From: Bacillus gaemokensis | Lineage (GTDB): Bacteria > Bacillota > Bacilli > Bacillales > Bacillaceae_G | Length of the DNA: 64,000 nucleotides | Assembly (NCBI RefSeq): GCF_001590835.1 | Contig: NZ_LTAQ01000069.1 | Coordinates: 151,158-215,157, forward strand | Reading direction: 5' to 3' | Shown here: positions 25,087 to 33,392 of the stretch, piece by piece | Position numbering within the stretch: the stretch's first letter is position 1 | Layout of the letters: every line of letters begins with the position of its first letter | Translations under genes and position numbers: made by a program | Notes under the pieces: generated by a model | Databases searched by the model: none | The model's input: only the letters and a program-made list of their open reading frames with translations | Told to the model about the DNA's origin: nothing

Positions 25087-25115
25087 ATGATAATGGTTAT
25101 CATTATCATTGTCAA
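25087..25115 (-). promoter_or_regulatory. Promoter with Fur box for the candidate small RNA
   Basis: GATAATGGTTATCATTATC at 25089-25107 matches the 19-bp Fur consensus in 17 positions. It spans the -10 box and spacer of the TTGACA-17-TATCAT promoter on the minus strand, so bound Fur should block transcription when iron is sufficient. Confidence 0.75.
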
Positions 25116-25144
25116 TAGTTTTTCATAAATAAAATAAAAAATAA

Positions 25145-25173
25145 TTTGTCCCGCTATTTGCAGGCAATAATAC
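25145..25173 (+). repeat. bcr1-like 5'-end fragment
   Basis: TTTGTCCCGCTATTTGCAGG and the following CAATAATAC match the first 29 bp of the full bcr1-like copies. It then joins directly to the decayed transposase sequence, so one element has interrupted or replaced part of the other. Confidence 0.75.
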
Positions 25174-25412
25174 GGACGTAATTTCTTTTCTATGAAATCA
25201 AAATGATTGGTAGTTTTAATCGCATGAAGGAAATGATCTTGTGGAACGAATTCTTTTGTGAAAATTTTCAAACACTCATCGAGGAGATTGTTTCATGCAC
25301 CCCTCATAGTAAAATCTCTTCGTTTCCTCTTGTGAATCAGTGTTAACAGATAAGATGTGAGATTCAGATACAAAAACAGGCTGTGGAGAAAACTTTCTCC
25401 ACAGCCTGAAGA
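25174..25412 (-). pseudogene. Decayed left end of an IS1182-like element with transposase start
   Basis: Read on the minus strand, the segment has the CAGGCTGTGGAGAAA hairpin (25377-25408) and the untranslated leader. The transposase start then follows: a methionine, then a stop at codon 5, then FTKEFVPQDHFLHAIKTTNH and FDFIEKKLRPYYC. The same hairpin, leader and EELVPQDHFLRTIE sequence occur intact at 63794-64000. Only about 45 codons remain before the match breaks into a bcr1 fragment. Confidence 0.85.
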
Positions 25413-25419
25413 ACAACGC

Positions 25420-25614
25420 TTAGAGCTCTTCTTTTTCAGTTACATATTGTTGTAAATCAAATGGAGTTATTTCTTGAATGAACTCCTTTGAGATAAGTGA
25501 TTGAACGAGTGTGCTTTCTGAAATTGTAGCACCTGTTTTCTTTTGATATGCCTGTTTCAATAAGCCGAGTTTTTCTGCCGTTTCTTTTGGTAATTCGATT
25601 GTTAATGTGTTCAT
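25420..25614 (-). CDS. Small ribbon-helix-helix-like protein
   Basis: This product of about 64 residues opens with NTLTIELPKETAEKLGLLKQ, the strand-helix pattern of ribbon-helix-helix DNA-binding proteins and antitoxins. A second helix (SESTLVQSLISKEF) and an acidic tail follow. The start is the second of two tandem ATGs after GGGGGAGA. No toxin gene accompanies it: its downstream side is the IS remnant, eight bases after the stop, so a partner may have been lost. DNA binding is inferred from the fold pattern only. Confidence 0.65.
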   Translation of the reverse strand: MNTLTIELPKETAEKLGLLKQAYQKKTGATISESTLVQSLISKEFIQEITPFDLQQYVTEKEEL

Positions 25615-25683
25615 CATTTCTCCCCCTTATTACTAGAGTACCACTACAAAATAGGAGAAACAAGGAAAGAGAATATGAAACAT

Positions 25684-25721
25684 AAAAAAGGTTACCAACT
25701 TTAAACTTGGTAACCTTTTTT
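25684..25721. terminator. Terminator between the RHH gene and the recombinase gene
   Basis: Perfect 15-bp arms AAAAAAGGTTACCAA and TTGGTAACCTTTTTT with an 8-nt loop. It ends the minus-strand recombinase transcript. Confidence 0.9.
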
Positions 25722-25746
25722 ATGTATAAGAACTATATTTATTCTT

Positions 25747-26277
25747 TTATGCAATACCGATATACTTTAAAGTTTTTGATGGGGTACTATGATCAAAGAA
25801 GTGTTGTAAAAATGCAATATCAACACCAGATTTATATGCACAATATCCCCAAGTTTTTCGAAGTGTATGTGAGCTAATCCCTTCTAAACCAACTTCTTTT
25901 GCAGCTTTGTTTAAAATGTACCATGCATGCTGTCTTGTAATGGATTTTGTTCCTTTTTGAGACTTTAACAATGGTTCATTTCGTTTCCAATTTTTACGTT
26001 CTTTCATGTAATGTTCGATCGCGTGCTGTAAGTCTTCATTTACAGCAAACCATTTATGTTTCTTTACTTTTTCATTGTAAAATAAAATGGAATGACGAAC
26101 ATTTTCGTTTTCATCAATGACATCACCGACTTTTAATTGTAAAATCTCGCTTACTTTTAGACCAGAATTTACAGCTAATACGAATAATAAGCCATCACGT
26201 TTCGAAGATTGTAAAAGTATATTTTTGATTTTTTCTAATTGTTTTTCGTTTTGAATAGGTTGTCCTGCTTGTTTCAT
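25747..26277 (-). CDS. Solo tyrosine-recombinase catalytic-domain protein
   Basis: This 176-residue protein consists only of a phage-integrase catalytic domain. It shows VNSGLKVSEILQLKVGD (first motif), SSHTLRKTWG (His137, Arg140), FFDHSTP (His163) and KYIGIA with the nucleophile candidate Tyr172. The first catalytic arginine, normally in the TGLR motif, is Lys41 here. The N-terminal SAM-like core-binding domain is absent. It may be a weak or accessory recombinase or a DNA-binding relic. The start at 26277 follows AAAGGAGAG. No attachment site or mobile cargo is seen around it. Confidence 0.85.
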   Translation of the reverse strand: MKQAGQPIQNEKQLEKIKNILLQSSKRDGLLFVLAVNSGLKVSEILQLKVGDVIDENENVRHSILFYNEKVKKHKWFAVNEDLQHAIEHYMKERKNWKRNEPLLKSQKGTKSITRQHAWYILNKAAKEVGLEGISSHTLRKTWGYCAYKSGVDIAFLQHFFDHSTPSKTLKYIGIA

Positions 26278-26384
26278 TTCACGCACTCTCCTTTTTTATA
26301 TGTGTAAAGGAAAGGATTAACTTGTTTACTACTATAAAGGGAGAGTGTGAATTTCATGTGAACTCCTCGTGAAATTAAGACAAA

Positions 26385-28202
26385 TTATTTGACTTCTTTT
26401 ATTTTTTGTAAATCGAAATAGAAGACGACACTATCATCGGTATTATACACACCGTACTCAGCATGATGAAGTTCTAAAATGTTTTTCACAATGGATAGAC
26501 CAAGACCGGTTCCCCCAGTATGACGGCTACGGGAAGCATCTAGACGATAGAAGCGGTCCCATATTTTCTGGAGACTTTCATCTGGGATTGGATTACCGGT
26601 ATTCTCGATTTCTATTTTCACTTTTTCTTCATTTTCTATAATACGAATGCTCACCTCTTTACCATCAGGTGTATAGCGAATTGCATTACTAAGTAGATTC
26701 ACAACAACTTGTTCAATACGATTGCGGTTCGCTTCAACATAGATAGAAGGATTTGCATCGATTTCTACTTGTAAATGTTTTTTTTCCATACTAAATAATA
26801 GCTTTGTATATACTTGTTGAACAAGTTCCCCCATTGAAAAAGGGCTCATTTCTAATTTATACGTTCCAGATTCTAGTTTGGCCAGTTCTAGCATTTCGAC
26901 GATAAGTCGATTCATATTTTCTGTTTCCTCTAAAATAACATCTGTATAGTATGTGTTATCTTTACTGACACCATCTTTAATGCCTTCTGCAAAGCTTCTA
27001 ATAACACTTAGTGGTGTTTTTAATTCATGAGATACACCAGAAATAAATTCTTTTCGAGTTTTTTCTAATTGGCGCTCTCGCTCGATATCTTGTTGTAATT
27101 TTGTGTTTGCGATATTTAATCGATCAATTCGGTCTTTTAAGTTAACTGATAATGTATTAATGCTGTTAGATAAACCGCCAATTTCATCATCTGCTGAAAC
27201 AGGTAATTTTTCAGTGAAATCAAAATTAGCCATTTTTTTTGTAACACGATTCATTTTAATCAGTGGTTTAGCAATGATTTTTGAATAATAAAAGGATAGT
27301 AAAATAATAACAAAAAATACGATAATTAATGCATAGACATAATAGTCTTTTAAAACGAGCATTGCTTCATCGACAGGTTGTAAGGATGTCATTGCAAAAG
27401 CAAATTCGTTAATTTTCCCTTTTTCAATAACAGGTTGTACAAAAATTTGGCTTTTGACCTCATCGTCTCCACCTATTATATAAGTAGTCAATTCGTTTGA
27501 ATCAGCTTTACCAAGGAGGACAGATAATTCCCAGTGTTGAACACCTTGTAGTGTCTCTAAATTATTTGCAAGGCGAATATCATTTTTTGAAGGCAGGTGT
27601 ATTTTTGATACAATCCCTTCAAAATCATGGATACCTAGTCTTGTATCTTTTGTGTACTTGTTTTTCTTGGAGTTTGTCCAGTCAATATCAAATAATTTAA
27701 AGTCAGAAATGATGTTATCATTTTTCCAAGAATTATAATTAGTTGTAATTGTAACAGGGATAATTACGTTTTCTTTTAAAATGCCATTAATGAGAATTAA
27801 ATCATTATTTTTCAACTGTAAATTCATAAATTTTGTGTATTCATCGGTCGTTAAAATGTTGTTGAGCGGAATTGAAAATGTTTTATTAGACTTACTATCA
27901 ACAATTTCAATATAGTAATTATTTTCATCTCTTATAATTCCATTGCGATCTAATAACACAACGTCAGCATTTGTTCTTTCGTGAAATTCTTGTTTGAGTT
28001 TTCGTGTTTCTTCAAAGGACTTATCACTTTTTTCGTAACGGGATAAAAAATTTTCAAAAGCAGTTTGGACTGTTTTCACTTTTTTATTGACATAAAATTT
28101 TTCTAAAAATAATGATTGTCCAAGGAAAAAAAGTAGAAAGGTAATAGTAAATAGTGTTGATGTTAATAAAAATAGTTTAAAGACAATACTTCTTTTTTTC
28201 AC
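26385..28202 (-). CDS. Orphan membrane sensor histidine kinase
   Basis: This 605-residue kinase has a first membrane helix (residues 9-31), a large extracellular sensor domain of about 250 residues, and a second helix near 287-309. A HAMP domain follows, then HisKA with phospho-acceptor His392 in SGVSHELKTPLSVIRSF, then HATPase motifs NLLSNAIRYTP and TGGTGLGLSIVKNIL. It starts at a GTG after GAGGTG. No response regulator gene lies on either side; the partner is elsewhere or has been separated. The extracellular ligand is unknown. Confidence 0.88.
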   Translation of the reverse strand: MKKRSIVFKLFLLTSTLFTITFLLFFLGQSLFLEKFYVNKKVKTVQTAFENFLSRYEKSDKSFEETRKLKQEFHERTNADVVLLDRNGIIRDENNYYIEIVDSKSNKTFSIPLNNILTTDEYTKFMNLQLKNNDLILINGILKENVIIPVTITTNYNSWKNDNIISDFKLFDIDWTNSKKNKYTKDTRLGIHDFEGIVSKIHLPSKNDIRLANNLETLQGVQHWELSVLLGKADSNELTTYIIGGDDEVKSQIFVQPVIEKGKINEFAFAMTSLQPVDEAMLVLKDYYVYALIIVFFVIILLSFYYSKIIAKPLIKMNRVTKKMANFDFTEKLPVSADDEIGGLSNSINTLSVNLKDRIDRLNIANTKLQQDIERERQLEKTRKEFISGVSHELKTPLSVIRSFAEGIKDGVSKDNTYYTDVILEETENMNRLIVEMLELAKLESGTYKLEMSPFSMGELVQQVYTKLLFSMEKKHLQVEIDANPSIYVEANRNRIEQVVVNLLSNAIRYTPDGKEVSIRIIENEEKVKIEIENTGNPIPDESLQKIWDRFYRLDASRSRHTGGTGLGLSIVKNILELHHAEYGVYNTDDSVVFYFDLQKIKEVK

Positions 28203-28240
28203 TTTTTCACCTCATAAAAGAATACTTGCATAAATATTTT

Positions 28241-28316
28241 CTGCTGGTAATACTGTCCCTGCTTAACTAACTAGGTTGGCGATAAAGTGTTCAGGGATTA
28301 AATTTTAACTTTATTA
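28241..28316 (+). repeat. Degenerate bcr1-like remnant
   Basis: CTGGTAATACTGTCCC, AACTAGGTTGGCGATAAA and TCAGGGATTAAATTTTAACT align in order with parts of the full bcr1-like copies, with large internal losses. It lies in the 294-bp gap between deoD and the kinase; nothing else is recognised in that gap except the deoD terminator. Confidence 0.5.
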
Positions 28317-28456
28317 TAACAAACGTCAAAAGAAAGTAGGTATTGAAAATCTGTCTCCTTTTGGAGTAGTTTTTTATAAAAAGTCATATAAATTGAAACG
28401 AAAAGTGGTTCTTTAAGAGGGTGCATTTCAGTTTGCTTTGGATATTTATGGATGAC

Positions 28457-28491
28457 AAAAAGAACTTGCCAGACGTATGACAAGTTCTTTT
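28457..28491 (-). terminator. Terminator of deoD
   Basis: AAAAGAACTTG ... CAAGTTCTTTTT on the minus strand directly follows the deoD stop. Confidence 0.85.
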
Positions 28492-28496
28492 ATGTA

Positions 28497-29204
28497 TTAT
28501 TGTTGAATAGCTGCGTCTAAAGCGATTTCAATCATTTCGTTAAATGTTGTTTGACGCTCTTCAGATGTTGTTTCTTCGCCAGTGAAGATATGATCACTTA
28601 CAGTTAACACAGATAATGCATTGACGCCGTATTTTGCTGCTAATGTATAAAGGGCAGTTGTTTCCATTTCTACAGCTAATACACCGTAATCACCAAGTTT
28701 TTTAACCATGTCCATGCTTTCACGGTAGAATACATCTGCTGTTAAAACGTTACCAACACGAATGTGTAATCCTTTTTCTGTTCCCGCATCATATGCTTTC
28801 TTTAAAAGGTCGAAGTTTGCAGCTGGTGCAAAATCAAATCCAGGGAATGTTAAACGGTTCATGTTAGAGTCAGTGCAAGCTGTCATCGCAATAATAACGT
28901 CGCGCACTTTAACATCTTTTTGAATTGCGCCACATGTTCCAACGCGAATTAAGTTTTTCACTCCATAGCTTTGGATCAATTCGTTAACATAGATAGAGAT
29001 AGAAGGAACACCCATGCCTGTACCTTGAACGGAGACACGCTTTCCTTTATAAGTTCCAGTGAACCCTAACATACCACGCACGTTGTTATAGCAAGTTACA
29101 TCCTCTAAAAATGTTTCTGCGATATATTTTGCACGTAATGGATCACCAGGTAGTAAAATAGATTCAGCGATTTCGCCTTGTTTTGCTTCAATATGAATAC
29201 TCAT
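28497..29204 (-). CDS. deoD: DeoD, purine nucleoside phosphorylase
   Basis: This 235-residue cytosolic enzyme of the trimeric/hexameric DeoD family splits purine nucleosides with phosphate into base and ribose-1-phosphate. Motifs are [15 protein letters not shown], the GTGMGVPS substrate loop, [10 protein letters not shown] (phosphate binding), [10 protein letters not shown] and LTVSDH with the catalytic Asp. Length equals the family norm (about 235). The ATG follows AAGGAGG. It is monocistronic and could work with the exported 5'-nucleotidase nearby in nucleoside salvage. Confidence 0.95.
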   Translation of the reverse strand: MSIHIEAKQGEIAESILLPGDPLRAKYIAETFLEDVTCYNNVRGMLGFTGTYKGKRVSVQGTGMGVPSISIYVNELIQSYGVKNLIRVGTCGAIQKDVKVRDVIIAMTACTDSNMNRLTFPGFDFAPAANFDLLKKAYDAGTEKGLHIRVGNVLTADVFYRESMDMVKKLGDYGVLAVEMETTALYTLAAKYGVNALSVLTVSDHIFTGEETTSEERQTTFNEMIEIALDAAIQQ

Positions 29205-29420
29205 AAAACAACCTCCTTGTTATGTATCGATATAAATCAACATCATCTGCATTATACACTAGGAATCCAGCCATTTAAAATCTTTTTCTTATTTGTAATA
29301 TGTGCAACATAGAAGGATTTAATAAACTACAATATAGAATAAATAGTAACAGGAATCTTTTTTATAGAATGAAAAAACTGAATTAGGATTAGATTTATAA
29401 AAAATACGGCAGGTGATTTC

Positions 29421-30185
29421 GTGAAAAATCTTGTCATTGGATTAATTGCATTATTACTTATTGTAGCCGGTGGATTTTATATGAAAAAACATCAAGGAAA
29501 GACAGAAACAACAGGGGATGTTCAAGAAGTAAAGTGGGATATAAAAAATAGAAAAGGAAATGAAAAAGTAGATATTAATTTTCAATTGTTCAATAAAAAT
29601 AACAATGAAGTTCGTGGAGTTAATGATCAAATTCGAGCAATTATTGTAGATGAACAGCTGAAAGAAATGCAACAAATGAAGCCTGCTTTTGCTGGTAATG
29701 GCTCATATAAGTTGTCTCCAGGTATAGAGAAGGATAAAGCTTATACCATTTTCTTGTATGAAGATCGTGATAAGACAGAACAATCATTTTCTAAGAAAAA
29801 ATTTGGGGAAGAAGAGAAGAAGAAACAGAAAAGTCTAGTTGGAGACAGTGTACTTACAAAAAAAATTGGTGATTATCAAACTTCTCTTTTATTTGGGGCC
29901 TTACATCCAAATGAAGCTGCTACATTAACATTTCAGTTTCAGACGAAAAAGGGAGAAAGGGTGAAGCTTAGTTCTAATACAGGTGAACGTGCAGCCCTTT
30001 ATATTATTGATGAAGCAAGAGAACACTTTATATACGCAGTGCCTGTCGATGATGAAGAGCAGTTGCAATATCGCATTACATTTCCGGAAGAAGGAGTATA
30101 TAAAATATGGGGTGATTTTTATTTAAATGGGAAAAAGTATGATAAAGAGTTTGTAATACAAGTACAGAAACGAAAAAACAGCTAG
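29421..30185 (+). CDS. Hypothetical secreted or membrane-anchored protein
   Basis: This 254-residue protein has an N-terminal hydrophobic helix (residues 3-21, LVIGLIALLLIVAGGFY) acting as signal or anchor. The remainder is a beta-rich extracellular domain (VKWDIKNRKGNEKVDINFQLF, GVYKIWGDFYLNGKKYDKEFVIQV), reminiscent of YtkA/FixH-type immunoglobulin-like folds in its second half. The GTG start follows AGGTGA. Its last codons form one arm of the hairpin shared with mprF. Function is unknown. Confidence 0.75.
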   Translation: MKNLVIGLIALLLIVAGGFYMKKHQGKTETTGDVQEVKWDIKNRKGNEKVDINFQLFNKNNNEVRGVNDQIRAIIVDEQLKEMQQMKPAFAGNGSYKLSPGIEKDKAYTIFLYEDRDKTEQSFSKKKFGEEEKKKQKSLVGDSVLTKKIGDYQTSLLFGALHPNEAATLTFQFQTKKGERVKLSSNTGERAALYIIDEAREHFIYAVPVDDEEQLQYRITFPEEGVYKIWGDFYLNGKKYDKEFVIQVQKRKNS

Positions 30186-30205
30186 TGATGCTAGCTGTTT
30201 TTTCG
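30171..30205. terminator. Bidirectional terminator whose arms are coding
   Basis: CGAAAAAACAGCTAG and its exact reverse complement flank a 5-nt loop (TGATG). Each arm encodes Arg-Lys-Asn-Ser-stop of one of the two convergent genes, and each ends in a T-run. Confidence 0.95.
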
Positions 30206-32767
30206 TTTTCCTATTAATTTTGTTACGGCAAGCATTGTAATTGGTAAGGAGTGATTTTTTCGGAATGCTAAATATTTTCCACTCCATGCTGGTTTATATT
30301 TTTCTTTAAAATGTCGTAAACCACTAAAACTATACGTATAACGAACATTATTGAAAATTGCAGCAGCGACACGCTCAGACCAAAATGATTGGGCTGATAA
30401 ACCAACATTAGAGAGAGGAGCCATACCAATATTAAAGGAATGGTAATCGTTATCTTTTGCCCATTGGAATAAATGGATAAAGATTGCATCCATAATTCCA
30501 CCAGGTGCATCAGGATAATAGCGCATTAAATCAACAGAAATTTCACCGTCTTGATAAACAGGCATAAATGTTGTAAATGCAATGATTTTCCCTTCAGCGT
30601 TAGATAGAGTTGCAATAGGGGCGCGATTTATATACTCACGATCAAAGTATCCAAGAGAAAAACTTTTTTCTTTTTTTCCTCCAAGCCAAGCGTCTGAAAC
30701 TGTTTTTAACTCCTCATATAATTCGTTTGAAAATGGTGGCTGATGAATAGAGAATGTATAGCCTTCACGCTCAAAACGATTAAAAGTCGCTCGTAATCCA
30801 GCACGTTTTTTCCCTGATATGGTAAAGGTATTTAAATCCACGACAGCTTCTTCACCAAGTTTAAAGAAATTATAGCCAAAGTCATGATATAGGCTCATCC
30901 ATTTACTTTCAATTTGATAGAAGACACAAATATAACCAAATCGATCCGCCTCGGCTAAAAATTCTTGTAGTACGTTGCGAAACGAAGAAGGATCACCGAT
31001 TGGATCGCCCAGTACTACAAGCCGTTTTCCAGCTGTTGAAAATAGAAGAAGTGCTTTTCCATCATTACTGAAAAAGAATTGTTTATCACCTAAAAAACCT
31101 AAGTGACTTAATACATTTCCGCCGTATTCATCTAAAAAGTTTTGCAAGCGTTTATCGTTTGCTGGTTGCCCAGGAAATACACTGCGATAGCGATTCGCAA
31201 TAATAGATCCGATGAGTAAAAAAGTTGGTACAAAGAAGGCAGCAGCAAGTGCACTTCGCTTTACTTGTGTAATATTACGAACGACAAAATCAGGCTTGAA
31301 GGCTTCTTTTGCTCCTGCGAATAGAATACCTAAATTTTTATACAAGTACAGTGTTAGCAGTAAGAATATGAATACTTTTACGATATCAGAAAGTGAAACC
31401 TCCATTTTTTCACGCACAAATCTTTTGCGAAGCATATATAACACAGCAAGCACAATTAGTAAAATAAAAGTCTCTTCAATATCGATTCCTTTTAGTGTGT
31501 TAAAAATGGCTGCTCCAATTAAAGAAACAATTGTCATGTAGTAGGAACGTTTCGTCCCATAATAGATACCCCTTGATAGAATAAGGAGAAGAATTCCAAA
31601 TGTGAGCGATAAACTAAAAGAAAATTGAATAAGATGTTTTGGAGCTAAAATATGTAACGCGTGAGCGCGATTTACACTTGTTGGTAAAATGGTTGATAAG
31701 ATAACCATTAAGCCGGCAAAGACTGTTAAAGCAGCAGATGCCCATGAGCCTAATTTTCCTAAGAAATCGCGTTGTAAGGTCCAAATGACACCTGTTGTTT
31801 CCAATGCAGGTGCAATAAATGGTTTATCTTCAATCTTTTTTAATGCTGCTCCGGTCATTTCGAAAGCGGCAAAAATTAAACCGAGACAAAATGGTAAAAT
31901 ATAGTATACAAGGCGGTATAATAACATAGCTGGTAATAATACGCCTGTATCAATCCCGTATTGGCCTAATCCAGTTAAAAAGACAAGATCAAATGAACCA
32001 AGTCCTCCTGGGACAAGACTAACAACCCCTGCTAAAGCAGCGATAACATAAACACCTAAAAATTTTCGGAAATCAATGTCGATTCCAAATAATATTAGAA
32101 TGACATACATAACAATACCGGCAGAGAGCCATTCGACTAATGAAACGAGTGAATATAGAACCGTTGGGTTTTTTTCTTCTTCTTGTCCTTCGATGGTTTG
32201 TTGTTTTCGATTTTTGATTTTAGAAAATCCAATATATAAGGGTACAAAAAGAGCGAAAAAGATGAGAACGGGCCAGAGCCAAGGTTTTTCGTGCAAAATA
32301 AAACTGGTATCTAGTATTCCTATAAGACCAAGGAATGAGAGAAGGGCTAATCCATTAATAAAGGCGGTTGTCATCCAAGCGATACTTTTAATGAGTTTAC
32401 CATTCTCTTTTACGTGAGGCCGATATAGCATGGTGCGTATACCAGCTCCAACGAGGCCACCAAAACCAAGAAATCCATTTAAAGTATTGGCGGTCCATGA
32501 AACGCGGAAAATCTTTTGCACTGGTATATCTGCTTTTAAATAACGTAGCATCACAAAGTCATAAAAGAACATTGTAGAAACAGCAAATGCACCAAGCGTA
32601 ATTGCTAAAAAGACTCCTCCGGTTGGAATGTTTTTAATTGTTTCAATCGCTTCTCGAAATGAAATACCTGATAACTCTTTTCGAGCCTGAAAGAATACAA
32701 TTGTTAATACAACAAATGGAAAAATAATTTTTCCGATTTGTAAGAAACGTTTCCATGAAAACGACAT
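30191..32767 (-). CDS. mprF: MprF, phosphatidylglycerol lysyltransferase/flippase
   Basis: This 858-residue protein has an N-terminal flippase of about 14 membrane helices and a C-terminal cytoplasmic GNAT-like synthase domain from about residue 530. That domain includes ANDKRLQNFLDEYGGNVLSHLGFLGDK (in pieces), GDPIGD, KEKSFSLGYFD and MRYYPDAPGGIMDAIF. It transfers lysine (or alanine) from aminoacyl-tRNA to phosphatidylglycerol and flips the lipid, giving resistance to cationic antimicrobial peptides. The start at 32767 (SFSWKRF) follows AAGGAGAG; the longer open frame adds a hydrophobic stretch without a ribosome site. It is monocistronic. Confidence 0.94.
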   Translation of the reverse strand: MSFSWKRFLQIGKIIFPFVVLTIVFFQARKELSGISFREAIETIKNIPTGGVFLAITLGAFAVSTMFFYDFVMLRYLKADIPVQKIFRVSWTANTLNGFLGFGGLVGAGIRTMLYRPHVKENGKLIKSIAWMTTAFINGLALLSFLGLIGILDTSFILHEKPWLWPVLIFFALFVPLYIGFSKIKNRKQQTIEGQEEEKNPTVLYSLVSLVEWLSAGIVMYVILILFGIDIDFRKFLGVYVIAALAGVVSLVPGGLGSFDLVFLTGLGQYGIDTGVLLPAMLLYRLVYYILPFCLGLIFAAFEMTGAALKKIEDKPFIAPALETTGVIWTLQRDFLGKLGSWASAALTVFAGLMVILSTILPTSVNRAHALHILAPKHLIQFSFSLSLTFGILLLILSRGIYYGTKRSYYMTIVSLIGAAIFNTLKGIDIEETFILLIVLAVLYMLRKRFVREKMEVSLSDIVKVFIFLLLTLYLYKNLGILFAGAKEAFKPDFVVRNITQVKRSALAAAFFVPTFLLIGSIIANRYRSVFPGQPANDKRLQNFLDEYGGNVLSHLGFLGDKQFFFSNDGKALLLFSTAGKRLVVLGDPIGDPSSFRNVLQEFLAEADRFGYICVFYQIESKWMSLYHDFGYNFFKLGEEAVVDLNTFTISGKKRAGLRATFNRFEREGYTFSIHQPPFSNELYEELKTVSDAWLGGKKEKSFSLGYFDREYINRAPIATLSNAEGKIIAFTTFMPVYQDGEISVDLMRYYPDAPGGIMDAIFIHLFQWAKDNDYHSFNIGMAPLSNVGLSAQSFWSERVAAAIFNNVRYTYSFSGLRHFKEKYKPAWSGKYLAFRKNHSLPITMLAVTKLIGKRKNS

Positions 32768-32979
32768 AAATACAACTCTCCTTGTGTAAAAAAACTGAGA
32801 CAATACTATTATTATGACAAACTTCATAGAAAATAAAAAGGTAAATTACAGGATATAAAAGCTATTTTTTATATAAATATGGAATTTATATATTTTTTCA
32901 TAAATATCACGCCTTTGAAGTTTGTTTATTCAGAAAAATGAGTTAGAATGAAGCAAAAGAAGGAAGAGAGGGAATGTAG

Positions 32980-33369
32980 ATGCTGGTAATAGGTTATGTA
33001 GGCTATGAATTAGAAAAAGCACAACCTAATACATCGGAAGATTTTTTTAATCGTTCTGAAATGACATATATATTGGACGGACAGGAAAAAACATTTTCTG
33101 TATTATATCTCCGTTATTTTGAAGAGATTTTGCAAGAATTTACTTCTTTTGAAGGAAATCCAGTTTTTAAAATAGAAGAACAAGACATATATTTACGTGA
33201 TATCGTGGCTCTCGCTTGTTTTATTAAGAATAAAGAGCTACGTGGACAGAAACGGGTTTATATAAATATAATAGAAGATTTTCAAAAATATTTTGATGAT
33301 AAAACAATGGTAAAAGTACAAGAGATAATGATTCAGTTACATAAGAATAAAAAAGTAGAAATAGTGTGA
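32980..33369 (+). CDS. Conserved hypothetical protein upstream of ypuI
   Basis: This 129-residue soluble protein is of mixed alpha/beta pattern and rich in Glu, Phe and Tyr (YVGYELEKAQPNTSEDF, LYLRYFEEILQEFTSFEG, KYFDDKTMVKVQEIMIQLHKN). The ATG follows GAAGAGAGGGA. It is 23 bp upstream of the ypuI start and probably cotranscribed with it. I do not recognise the family; in B. subtilis this position is held by chromosome-segregation genes, which this is not. Confidence 0.75.
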   Translation: MLVIGYVGYELEKAQPNTSEDFFNRSEMTYILDGQEKTFSVLYLRYFEEILQEFTSFEGNPVFKIEEQDIYLRDIVALACFIKNKELRGQKRVYINIIEDFQKYFDDKTMVKVQEIMIQLHKNKKVEIV

Positions 33370-33392
33370 AATGGCAAAGGAGAGAAAAGGAT

